In this document: positions 44,801 through 56,844 of the stretch, piece after piece
Layout of the letters: each line of letters opens with the position of its first letter
How positions within the stretch are numbered: position 1 is the stretch's first letter
Source of the DNA: Oscarella lobularis
Taxonomy: Eukaryota; Porifera; Homoscleromorpha; Homosclerophorida; Oscarellidae
Reading direction: 5' to 3'
Assembly: GCF_947507565.1 (NCBI RefSeq)
Contig: NC_089180.1
Location: 930,001-994,000 of the forward strand
DNA length: 64,000 bases
Translations under genes and position numbers: made by a program
The notes under the pieces: model-generated
What the model saw: only the letters and a program-made list of their open reading frames with translations
Databases searched by the model: none
Told to the model about the DNA's origin: nothing

Positions 44801-47800
44801 TTAACCGTTCAACTATTGCAACGTTTAACAGTTTCAACTGTTTTGTCTTTTAACAGTTTCAACCCTTTCAACCGTTCACCACCTCAACCGTTTCTTTGTT
44901 TACCTATTCCACCGTTAAACGGTTCCACCGCTCAACATGTTGAACCCCCTCAAACGATTTTCCCCTCAACAGTTTTTCCCCTCAACCGTTCCACTGTTCA
45001 ACTGTTCATCGTTCAACTGTTTCACAGATAATCAGGTTCAACATCTTCAACCGTTCACATCTTCAACCGTTCCACCGTTCAACTTTTCCACCGTTCAACT
45101 GTTCCACCTTTCAACAGGTTCAACCCTCTAAACCGTTTCTCCTCTCAACCGTTCCACTGTTCAACCGTTCCATCGTTCAACTGTTTAACAGATCATCGGG
45201 TTCAACCACCTCAACTTTTCACATCCTTAACCGTTCCACCGTTCAACTGTTCCACAGTGCTACTGTTCCACCGATCCACAGGTTCAATCCCCTAAATTGT
45301 TTACCCATTCAACTGTTCCACTGTTCAACTGTTTCACCGCTCAAAAGGTTAAACTATTTAAACGGTGGAACAGTGCAGAGGGTGAACGGTTGAAAAGGTT
45401 GAACCTTTTGAGCGGTGGAACGGTTGAACGGTGGAACAGTTGAAATGTGGAACGGTTAAGGGTGTGAATTGTTAAAGGAGATCAACATGTTGAATGTTAA
45501 ATATGTTGAAAGATGGAACATTTGAATATTGGAAGGGTTGAGGAGGTAAACGGTTGAGGTGGTTGAAACTGATTAAAGGTGGAACAATTAATCCTGTTGA
45601 ACGGAGAAATAGTTTACCTATGAAACGTTTAAACAATGAAACAGTTGAACGGTGTAATAGATGAGGAATTAAAGGGTTGAGGAAGCGAACTTGTTGATCG
45701 GGTAAACAGTTGAACACTGGAACAGTAGAACTGTTGAACGGTTGAGAGAGTAAACTGTTGAAGGGGTTTAACTTGTTGAACAGTTGAGAAGTTGCAACAG
45801 TTAAACGGTAAAGCAGTTCAACCTGTTGAACGGTGGAACAGTTGAAAGGTGGAACAGTTGAGAGGTGGAACGTTTGAAGGGGTGAACGGTTGAGGATGGT
45901 AAACCTGTTGAACGCTTTAGGGGCCTAAAACTGGTAAACCATGGAAGAGTTCAACCTGTTGAACAATGTATCAGTTAAACATGTTAAACTGTGAAACAGC
46001 TGAAGGGTGGAAAGGTTGAGGGGGTAAACGGTCGAACCTTTTGAGCGGAAAGAAAGTTGAACGGTAAAACAATTGAACGGTTAAACGGTTGACGGGGTTA
46101 ACGGTTGAAGGGGTTTAACCTGTTTTTACGTTTAGGAGGTTGAAACTGTTAAACGGTGGAAGAGTTGAACGGTGGAACGGTTGAGAGGGTGAAAGGTTGA
46201 GCGGTTGAACCTGTTTACCGTTTGAGAGGTTAAAACTGTTGAACAGTAGAACAGTTAAACTTGTTGAACGTTGAAACAGTTAAACGGTGGAACAGTCTAG
46301 AGGGCGAACGGTTGAAAAGGTTGAACCTGTTGAGAGGTGGAACAGTTGAACGGTGGAACAGTTAAACAGTGGAACGGTTACGGGAGTGAACTGTTAACCG
46401 TTATACATCTCAATTGTTCCACCGTTCAACTGATCGACCGTCAAACTGCTCAACCGCTCAACAGGTTGAACTTTCTCCACCGTTTCTCCCCCAAACGTTC
46501 CCCTGTTCAAATGTTCCTTTGTTCAACTGTTTTATCGATTCTCATGTTCAACCTTTTCCACAGTTCACCCCCTCAACCGTTTCACAGTTCAATTGTTCCA
46601 CCGTTGGACTGTTCCACCAATCAACAGGTTCAACCCTCTCAAATGTTTACCCATTTAACCGTTCTACTGTCCAATTGTTGAGGGGTTGAGCCTGTTCAAC
46701 GGCTAAGGAGTTAAAACTGTTTAACTTCGGAACGGTTGAACCTGTTGAACGGTAAAACAATTCAATATTAAAAAGTTGAACGGTAGAACTGTTTAGAGTT
46801 TGAACGGTTGAGGAGTTGATTCTGTTGAGCAGTAAAAAAGTTGAGCGGTGAAACAGTTGAACAGTGGAACGGTTGAAAGGGTGAACCGTTTTGAGAGTCG
46901 AACTTTTTGAGGGGTGGAACAGTTCAACGGTGGAACAGTTGAACGGTGGAACGATTGAGGGGGTGAACAGTATAAGAGGTTGAAACTGTTGAAAAGAAAA
47001 ACAGTTGAACTTGTTGAACGTACGAACAGTTGAACGGTGTAACGGTTGAGACGGTGAACAGTTGAGGAAGTTGAACCTGTTGAGCAGTGGAACAGTTGAA
47101 CGGTGGAACAGTTAAACGGTGAAACGGTTGAGAGAGTAAACCGGTGCGAGAGTTGAACCTATTAAACGGTTGAGGGGTTCAAACTGTTGAACGGTGGAAC
47201 AGTTGAATACGTTAATCTGTGTAACAGTTGAACGGTTAAAAATTTGAACGGTGAAACGGTTGAGGGGGTTAAACCTGATGATTGGTGGAACAGTTGAACT
47301 ATGGAACAGTTGAACGGTGGAACGGTTTAGAGTGTGAGCGGTTCAGGGGATCGAACCTGTTGAAAACAGGGTAACGGTGGAACAGTTGAACGGTGAAACA
47401 GTTGAACGATGGATCAGTTAAGAGGATGAACTATTAAGGTGTTTAAAACGGTAAAACAGTTAACCCTGCTGAACAGTGGAATAGTTGAACGGTTAAACGT
47501 TTGAACAGTGAAGCAGTTTTACTGTGAAACAGTTGAGGGGGCGAAAGCTTAACCTGTTGATCGATGGAACACATGATCAGTAGAATATTTGAACGGTGGA
47601 ACAGTTGAAAGGTGGAACAGTTGAGCGGTATAACGGTTAAGGGGGTGAACGCTTGAAAGGATTGAACCGGTTGATCGGTGGAACAGTCGAACGGTTGAAC
47701 AGTTGAACGGTGGAACGGTTTAACGGTGAAAAAGTGAAAGCGGCATCTGATGCCGCTTCTTTGTTAGAGACGAATGAGGCAGCTGATTCCTCCTTCCTTA

Positions 47801-50800
47801 TTAGAGACGAAAGCGGCGTCTGATGTCACCTTCTGTGTTAGAGATGAAAGCGGCGTCTGATTAAGCCTTCTTTGTTAGAGACGAAAGCGGCATCTGATGC
47901 CGCTGTTTTTCTTAAAGAGGAAAGCGGCATCTGATGCCGCCGTCTCTTTCAAAGACGAAAGCTGCATCTAATGCCGTCGTCTTTTTAGAAACAAAAGCGG
48001 TATTTGACGCCGCCGTCTTTGTTAGAAACGAAAGTTGTATCTTATGCCGCCGTCTTTGTTAGAGATGAAAGCGGCATCTAATTCCGCCTTATTTGTTGGA
48101 GACGAAAGCGGAATCTGTTGCCCCCTTTCTTAGAGTGGAAAGCGGCATCTGATGCCGCCGTCATTGTTAGAAACGAAAGCGGCATCTGATGCCGCCGTCT
48201 ATGTTTGAAACGAAATTGGCATCTGATGCCGCTCTCTCTTTTAGAGACGAAAGCGGCATCTGATGCTGCCTTCTTTGTTAGAGACGAAAGCGGCATCTGA
48301 TGCTGCCTTCTTTGTTAGAGTGGAAAGCGGCGTCTAATGCCGTTTTCTTTTTTGTTGACGGAAGCCGCGTCTGATGCCGCTCTCTTTCAAAGCGGCGTCT
48401 GATGCCACGTTCTTTGTTAGAGACCAAAGGCGCATCTGATGCCGTTGTATTTCTTAGAGGAAAGCGGCATCTGATGTCGCCGTCTCTTTCAAAGACGAAA
48501 GCGGCATCTAATGCCGCCTTCTTTGATAGAAACGGAAGCGGCATGTGATGTCGCTTCGTATTTTGAGACCAAAGCGGAATCTGTTGCCGCCGTCTTTGTT
48601 AGAAAACGAAAGCGGTGTCTGACGCCGCCGTCTTTGTTAGAAACGAAAGTGGTATCTGATGCTAACGTCTTTGTTAGAGATGAAATCGGCATTTGATGCC
48701 GCCGTCTTTGTTTGAAACGAAAGTGACATCTGATGCCGCCGTCTCTTTTAGAGACGAAAGTGGCGTCTAATGCCGCCATCTTTATTATTGACGAAAGCCG
48801 CATCTGATGCCGCTGTCTTTCTTTGAGAGGAAAGCGGCATCTGATGTCGCCATCTCTTTCAAAGACGAAAGCAAAATCTAATGCCGCCGTCCCTGTTAGA
48901 GATGAAAGCGGCATCTGATGCCGCCGTCTTCGTTAGAGATGAAAGCTGCATTTGAAACCGCGGTCTATGTTAAAGACGAAAGGGCTTCTGATGCCGCCTT
49001 CCTTATTAGAAGCGAAAGCGTCATCTGATGATGCCTTCTTTGTTAGAGACGAACGGCTGTCACCGTTGTGATGCTGCCTTCTTTTGTTAGAGACGAAGCG
49101 GCCTCTGATGCTGCCTTCTCTTTTAGAGACGAAAGCGGCCTCTGATGCTGCCTTCTCTTTTAGAGACGAAAGCGTCATTTGATGCTGCTTCTTTGTTAGA
49201 GACGAATGAGGCGGCTGATTCCTCCTTCCTTATTAGAAGCGAAAGCGGCATCTGATGCCGCCCTTTTAGTTAGAGACGAGAGCGGCATCTGATGCCGATC
49301 TCTTTCTTAGAGACGAAAGCGGCATCTGATGTCACCTTCTGTGTTAGAGATGAAAGCGGCGTCTGAATCAGCCTTCTTTGTTAGAGACGAAAGCGGCATC
49401 TGATGCCGCTGTCTTTCTTAGAGAGGAAAGCGGCATCTGATGCCGCTGTCTCAAAGACGAAAGCTGCATCTAATGCCGCCGTCTTTGTTAGAAACGAAAG
49501 CGGTATTTGACGACGCCGTCTTTGTTAGAAACGAAAGTTGTATCTTATGCAGCCGTCTTTGTTAGAGATGAAAGCGGCATCTAATGCCGCCGTCTATGTT
49601 AGAAACGAAAGTGGCATCTGATGCCGCCGTCTCTTTTAGAGACGAAAGCGGCATCTAATGCCGCCGTCTCTGTTAGAAACGAAAGCGGTATTTGACGCCG
49701 CCGTCTTTGTTAGAAACGAAAGTTGTATCTTATGCCGCCGTCTTTGTTAGAAATGAAAGCGGCATTTAATGCCGCCTTATTTGTTAGAGACGAAAGCGGA
49801 ATCTGTTGCCCCCTTTCTTGTTAGAGTGGAAAGCGGCATCTGATGCCGCCGTCTTTGTTAGAAACGAAAGCGGCATCTGATGCCGCCGTCTATGTTTGAA
49901 ACGAAATTGGCATCTGATGCCGCTCTCTCTTTTAGAGACGAAAGCGGCATCTGATGCCGCATTCTTGGTTAGAGACGAAAGCGGCATCTGATGCTGCCTT
50001 CTTTGTTAGAGTGGAAAGCGGCGTCTAATGCCGTTTTCTTTGTTGTTGACGGAAGCCGCGTCTGATGCCGCTGTCTTTCAAGGCGGCGTCTGATGCCACC
50101 TTCTTTGTTAGAGACCAAAGGCGCATCTGATGCCGTTGTATTTCTTAGAGGAAAGCGGGATCTGATGTCGCCGTCTCTTTCAAAGACGAAAGCGGCATCT
50201 AATGCCGCCTTCTTTGATAGAAACGGAGGCGGCATGTGATGTCGCTACGTATTTTGAGACCAAAGCGGAATCTGCTGCCGCCGTCTTTGTTAGAAAACGA
50301 AAGCGGTATCTGACGCCGCCGTCTTTGTTAGAAACGAAAGTGGTATCTTATGCCGCCGTCTTTGTTAGAGATGAAAGCGGCATCTAAAGCCGCCGTCTAT
50401 GTTAGAAACGAAAGTAGCATCTAATGCTGCCGTCTCTTTTAGAGACGAAAGCGGCATTTGATGCCGCCTTCCTTATTAGAAGCGAAAGCGGCATCTGATG
50501 ATGCCTTCTTTGTTAGAGACGAACTGCTGTCACCGTTGTGATGCTGCCTTCTTTTGTTAGGGAAGAAGCGGCCTCTGACGCTGCCTTCTCTTTTAGAGAC
50601 GAAAGCGGCATCTGATGCTGCCTTCTTTGTTAGAGACGAAAGCGTCATCTGATGCTGCTTCTTTGTTAGAGACGAATGGGGCGGCTGATTCCTCCTTCCT
50701 TATTAGAGGCGAAAGCGGCATCTGATGCCGCCCTCTTAGTTAGAGACGAGAGCGGCATCTGATGCCGATCTCTTTCTTAGAGACGAAAGCGGCATCTGAT

Positions 50801-51072
50801 GTCACCTTCTGTGTTAGAGAGGTGAGCGGCGTCTGATTCAGTCTTCTTTGTTAGATACGAAAGCGGCATCTGATGCCGCTGTCTTTCTTAGAGAGGAAAG
50901 CGGCATCTGATGCCGCCGTCTCTTTCAAAGACGAAAGCTGCATCTAATGCCGCCGTCTTTGTTAGAAACGAAAGAGGTATTTGACGCCGCCGTCTTTGTT
51001 AGAAACGAAAGTTGTATCTTATGCCGCCGTCTTTGTTAGAGATGAAAGCGGCATCTAATGCCGCCGTCTATG

Positions 51073-54000
51073 TTAGAAACGAAAGTGGCATCTGATGCCG
51101 CCGTCTCTTTTAGAGACGAAAGTGGCGTCTAATGCCGCCTTCTTTATTATTGACGAAAGCCGCATCTGATGCCGCTGTCTTTCTTTGAGAGGAAAGCGGC
51201 ATCTGATGTCGCCGTCTCTTTCAAAGACGAAAGCGGCATCTAATGCCGCCGTCTCTGTTAGAGATGAAAGCGGCATCTGATGCCGCCGTCTTCGTTAGAG
51301 ATGAAAGCTGCATCTGAAACCGCGGTCTTTGTTAGAGACGAAAGGGCATCTGATGCAGCCTTCCTTATTAGAAGCGAAAGCGGCATCTGATGATGCCTTC
51401 TTTGTTAGAGACGAACGGCTGTCACCGTTGTGATGCTGCCTTCTTTTGTTAGAGACGAAGCGGCCTCTGATGCTGCCTTCTCTTTTAGAGACGAAAGCGG
51501 CATCTGATGCTGCCTTCTTTGTTAGAGACGAAAGCGTCATCTGATGCTGCTTCTTTGTTAGAGACGAATGGGGCGGCTGATTCCTCCTTCCTTATTAGAG
51601 GCGAAAGCAGCATCTGATGCCGCCCTCTTAGTTAGAGACGAGAGCGGCATCTGATGCCGATCTCTTTCTTAGAGACGAAAGCGGCATCTGATTTCACCTT
51701 CTGTGTTAGAGAGGTGAGCGGCGTCTGATTCAGTCTTCTTTGTTAGATACGAAAGCGGCATCTGATGCCGCTGTCTTTCTTAGAGAGGAAAGCGGCATCT
51801 GATGCCGCCGTCTCTTTCAAAGACGAAAGCTGCATCTAATGCCGCCGTCTTTGTTAGAAACGAAAGAGGTATTTGACGCCGCCGTCTTTGTTAGAAACGA
51901 AAGTTGTATCTTATGCCGCCGTCTTTGTTAGAGATGAAAGCGGCATCTAATGCCGCCGTCTATGTTAGAAACGAAAGTGGCATCTGATGCCGCCGTCTCT
52001 TTTAGAGACGAAAGTGGCGTCTAATGCCGCCTTCTTTATTATTGACGAAAGCCGCATCTGATGCCGCTGTCTTTCTTTGAGAGGAAAGCGGCATCTGATG
52101 TCGCCGTCTCTTTCAAAGACGAAAGCGGCATCTAATGCCGCCGTCTCTGTTAGAGATGAAAGCGGCATCTGATGCCGCCGTCTTCGTTAGAGATGAAAGC
52201 TGCATCTGAAACCGCGGCCTCTGTTAGAGACGAAAGGGCATCTGATGCCGCCTTCCTTATTAGAAGCGAAAGCGGCATCTGATGATGCCTTCTTTGTTAG
52301 AGACGAACGGCTGTCACCGTTGTGATGCTGCCTTCTTTTGTTAGAGACGAAGCGGCCTCTGACGCTGCCTTCTCTTTTAGAGACGAAAGCGGCATCTGAT
52401 GCTGCCTTCTTTGTTAGAGACGAAAGCGTCATCTGATGCTGCTTCTTTGTTAGAGACGAATGGGGCGGCTGATTCCTCCTTCCTTATTAGAGGCGAAAGC
52501 GGCATCTGATGCCGCCCTCTTAGTTAGAGACGAGAGCGGCATCTGATGCCGATCTCTTTCTTAGAGACGAAAGCGGCATCTGATGTCACCTTCTGTGTTA
52601 GAGAGGTGAGCGGCGTCTGATTCAGTCTTCTTTGTTAGATACGAAAGCGGCATCTGATGCCGCTGTCTTTCTTAGAGAGGAAAGCGGCATCTGATGCCGC
52701 CGTCTCTTTCAAAGACGAAAGCTGCATCTAATGCCGCCGTCTTTGTTAGAAACGAAAGAGGTATTTGACGCCGCCGTCTTTGTTAGAAACGAAAGTTGTA
52801 TCTTATGCCGCCGTCTTTGTTAGAGATGAAAGCGGCATCTAATGCCGCCGTCTATGTTAGAAACGAAAGTGGCATCTGATGCCGCCGTCTCTTTTAGAGA
52901 CGAAAGTGGCGTCTAATGCCGCCTTCTTTATTATTGACGAAAGCCGCATCTGATGCCGCTGTCTTTCTTTGAGAGGAATGCGGCATCTGATGTCGCCGTC
53001 TCTTTCAAAGACGAAAGCGGCATCTAATGCCGCCGTCTCTGTTAGAGATGAAAGCGGCATCTGATGCCGCCGTCTTCGTTAGAGATGAAAGCTGCATCTG
53101 AAACCGCGGTCTTTGTTAGAGACGAAAGGGCATCTGATGCAGCCTTCCTTATTAGAAGCGAAAGCGGCATCTGATGATGCCTTCTTTGTTAGAGACGAAC
53201 GGCTGTCACCGTTGTGATGCTGCCTTCTTTTGTTAGAGACGAAGCGGCCTCTGATGCTGCCTTCTCTTTTAGAGACGAAAGCGGCATCTGATGCTGCCTT
53301 CTTTGTTAGAGACGAAAGCGTCATCTGATGCTGCTTCTTTGTTAGAGACGAATGGGGCGGCTGATTCCTCCTTCCTTATTAGAGGCGAAAGCGGCATCTG
53401 TTGCCGCCCTCTTAGTTAGAGACGAGAGCGGCATCTGATGCCGATCTCTTTCTTAGAGACGAAAGCGGCATCTGATGTCACCTTCTGTGTTAGAGAGGTG
53501 AGCGGCGTCTGATTCAGTCTTCTTTGTTAGATACGAAAGCGGCATCTGATGCCGCTGTCTTTCTTAGAGAGGAAAGCGGCATCTGATGCCGCCGTCTCTT
53601 TCAAAGACGAAAGCTGCATCTAATGCCGCCGTCTTTGTTAGAAACGAAAGAGGTATTTGACGCCGCCGTCTTTGTTAGAAACGAAAGTTGTATCTTATGC
53701 CGCCGTCTTTGTTAGAGATGAAAGCGGCATCTAATGCCGCCGTCTATGTTAGAAACGAAAGTGGCATCTGATGCCGCCGTCTCTTTTAGAGACGAAAGTG
53801 GCGTCTAATGCCGCCTTCTTTATTATTGACGAAAGCCGCATCTGATGCCGCTGTCTTTCTTTGAGAGGAAAGCGGCATCTGATGTCGCCGTCTCTTTCAA
53901 AGACGAAAGCGGCATCTAATGCCGCCGTCTCTGTTAGAGATGAAAGCGGCATCTGATGCCGCCGTCTTCGTTAGAGATGAAAGCTGCATCTGAAACCGCG

Positions 54001-56640
54001 GTCTTTGTTAGAGACGAAAGGGCATCTGATGCCGCCTTCCTTATTAGAAGCGAAAGCGGCATCTGATGATGCCTTCTTTGTTAGAGACGAACGGCTGTCA
54101 CCGTTGTGATGCTGCCTTCTTTTGTTAGAGACGAAGCGGCCTCTGACGCTGCCTTCTCTTTTAGAGACGAAAGCGGCATCTGATGCTGCCTTCTTTGTTA
54201 GAGACGAAAGCGTCATCTGATGCTGCTTCTTTGTTAGAGACGAATGGGGCGGCTGATTCCTCCTTCCTTATTAGAGGCGAAAGCGGCATCTGATGCCGCC
54301 CTCTTAGTTAGAGACGAGAGCGGCATCTGATGCCGATCTCTTTCTTAGAGACGAAAGCGGCATCTGATGTCACCTTCTGTGTTAGAGAGGTGAGCGGCGT
54401 CTGATTCAGTCTTCTTTGTTAGATACGAAAGCGGCATCTGATGCCGCTGTCTTTCTTAGAGAGGAAAGCGGCATCTGATGCCGCCGTCTCTTTCAAAGAC
54501 GAAAGCTGCATCTAATGCCGCCGTCTTTAGAAACGAAAGAGGTATTTGACGCCGCCGTCTTTGTTAGAAACGAAAGTTGTATCTTATGCCGCCGTCTTTG
54601 TTAGAGATGAAAGCGGCATCTAATGCCGCCGTCTATGTTAGAAACGAAAGTGGCATCTGATGCCGCCGTCTCTTTTAGAGACGAAAGTGGCGTCTAATGC
54701 CGCCTTCTTTATTATTGACGAAAGCCGCATCTGATGCCGCTGTCTTTCTTTGAGAGGAAAGCGGCATCTGATGTCGCCGTCTCTTTCAAAGACGAAAGCG
54801 GCATCTAATGCCGCCGTCTCTGTTAGAGATGAAAGCGGCATCTGATGCCGCCGTCTTCGTTAGAGATGAAAGCTGCATCTGAAACCGCGGTCTTTGTTAG
54901 AGACGAAAGGGCATCTGATGCAGCCTTCCTTATTAGAAGCGAAAGCGGCATCTGATGATGCCTTCTTTGTTAGAGACGAACGGCTGTCACCGTTGTGATG
55001 CTGCCTTCTTTTGTTAGAGACGAAGCGGCCTCTGATGCTGCCTTCTCTTTTAGAGACGAAAGCGGCATCTGATGCTGCCTTCTTTGTTAGAGACGAAAGC
55101 GTCATCTGATGCTGCTTCTTTGTTAGAGACGAATGGGGCGGCTGATTCCTCCTTCCTTATTAGAGGCGAAAGCAGCATCTGATGCCGCCCTCTTAGTTAG
55201 AGACGAGAGCGGCATCTGATGCCGATCTCTTTCTTAGAGACGAAAGCGGCATCTGATTTCACCTTCTGTGTTAGAGAGGTGAGCGGCGTCTGATTCAGTC
55301 TTCTTTGTTAGATACGAAAGCGGCATCTGATGCCGCTGTCTTTCTTAGAGAGGAAAGCGGCATCTGATGCCGCCGTCTCTTTCAAAGACGAAAGCTGCAT
55401 CTAATGCCGCCGTCTTTGTTAGAAACGAAAGAGGTATTTGACGCCGCCGTCTTTGTTAGAAACGAAAGTTGTATCTTATGCCGCCGTCTTTGTTAGAGAT
55501 GAAAGCGGCATCTAATGCCGCCGTCTATGTTAGAAACGAAAGTGGCATCTGATGCCGCCGTCTCTTTTAGAGACGAAAGTGGCGTCTAATGCCGCCTTCT
55601 TTATTATTGACGAAAGCCGCATCTGATGCCGCTGTCTTTCTTTGAGAGGAAAGCGGCATCTGATGTCGCCGTCTCTTTCAAAGACGAAAGCGGCATCTAA
55701 TGCCGCCGTCTCTGTTAGAGATGAAAGCGGCATCTGATGCCGCCGTCTTCGTTAGAGATGAAAGCTGCATCTGAAACCGCGGCTTCTGTTAGAGACGAAA
55801 GGGCATCTGATGCCGCCTTCCTTATTAGAAGCGAAAGCGGCATCTGATGATGCCTTCTTTGTTAGAGACGAACGGCTGTCACCGTTGTGATGCTGCCTTC
55901 TTTTGTTAGAGACGAAGCGGCCTCTGACGCTGCCTTCTCTTTTAGAGACGAAAGCGGCATCTGATGCTGCCTTCTTTGTTAGAGACGAAAGCGTCATCTG
56001 ATGCTGCTTCTTTGTTAGAGACGAATGGGGCGGCTGATTCCTCCTTCCTTATTAGAGGCGAAAGCGGCATCTGATGCCGCCCTCTTAGTTAGAGACGAGA
56101 GCGGCATCTGATGCCGATCTCTTTCTTAGAGACGAAAGCGGCATCTGATGTCACCTTCTGTGTTAGAGAGGTGAGCGGCGTCTGATTCAGTCTTCTTTGT
56201 TAGATACGAAAGCGGCATCTGATGCCGCTGTCTTTCTTAGAGAGGAAAGCGGCATCTGATGCCGCCGTCTCTTTCAAAGACGAAAGCTGCATCTAATGCC
56301 GTCGTCTTTGTTAGAAACGAAAGAGGTATTTGACGCCGCCGTCTTTGTTAGAAACGAAAGTTGTATCTTATGCCGCCGTCTTTGTTAGAGATGAAAGCGG
56401 CATCTAATGCCGCCGTCTATGTTAGAAACGAAAGTGGCATCTGATGCCGCCGTCTCTTTTAGAGACGAAAGTGGCGTCTAATGCCGCCTTCTTTATTATT
56501 GACGAAAGCCGCATCTGATGCCGCTGTCTTTCTTTGAGAGGAAAGCGGCATCTGATGTCGCCGTCTCTTTCAAAGACGAAAGCGGCATCTAATGCCGCCG
56601 TCTCTGTTAGAGATGAAAGCGGCATCTGATGCCGCCGTCT
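51073..56640. repeat. 892-bp higher-order repeats (24-mers)
   Basis: The same ordered set of variant monomers recurs at 51073, 51965, 52857, 53749, 54638, 55530 and 56422. The spacing is 892 bp, with one 889 caused by a GTT loss near 54528. Adjacent units alternate in diagnostic sites, giving a ~1784-bp dimer. Some rare variants (GATTTCACC at 51690 and 55255) recur at about 3565 bp. Confidence 0.9.
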
Positions 56641-56844
56641 TCGTTAGAGATGAAAGCTGCATCTGAAACCGCGGTCTTTGTTAGAGACGAAAGGGCATCT
56701 GATGCCGCCTTCCTTATTAGAAGCGAAAGCGGCATCTGATGATGCCTTCTTTGTTAGAGACGAACGGCTGTCACCGTTGTGATGCTGCCTTCTTTTGTTA
56801 GAGACGAAGCGGCCTCTGATGCCGCCTTCTTTGTTAGAGACGAA

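Larger units (their letters stand above)
28325..47737. repeat. Orientation-switching 16-bp satellite, main block
   Basis: 19.4 kb of degenerate GGTGGAACAGTTGAAC-type repeats. Forward (GTTGAAC) and reversed (GTTCAAC) blocks alternate. Approximate switch points are 30510, 33680, 35005, 36060, 36548, 37835, 38928, 39975, 41185, 42115, 42895, 45350, 46395 and 46672. Dividing motifs such as AGGGGGTGAACGGTTGAA and CCTGTTGATCGGTGGAAC recur at longer intervals. Some sub-blocks are closely related paralogues of one another. No gene is present. Frames rich in Phe-Asn-Ser-Thr-Val arise from the repeat. Confidence 0.95.

Noticed and set aside
28325-47737. Many 60-180-residue frames rich in Phe, Asn, Ser, Thr, Val (STVPPFNRSTVQLF-like)
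   Set aside because: They follow the GTTCAAC satellite in whichever strand is reversed. They have no start context, splice sites or domain, and they stop at random.
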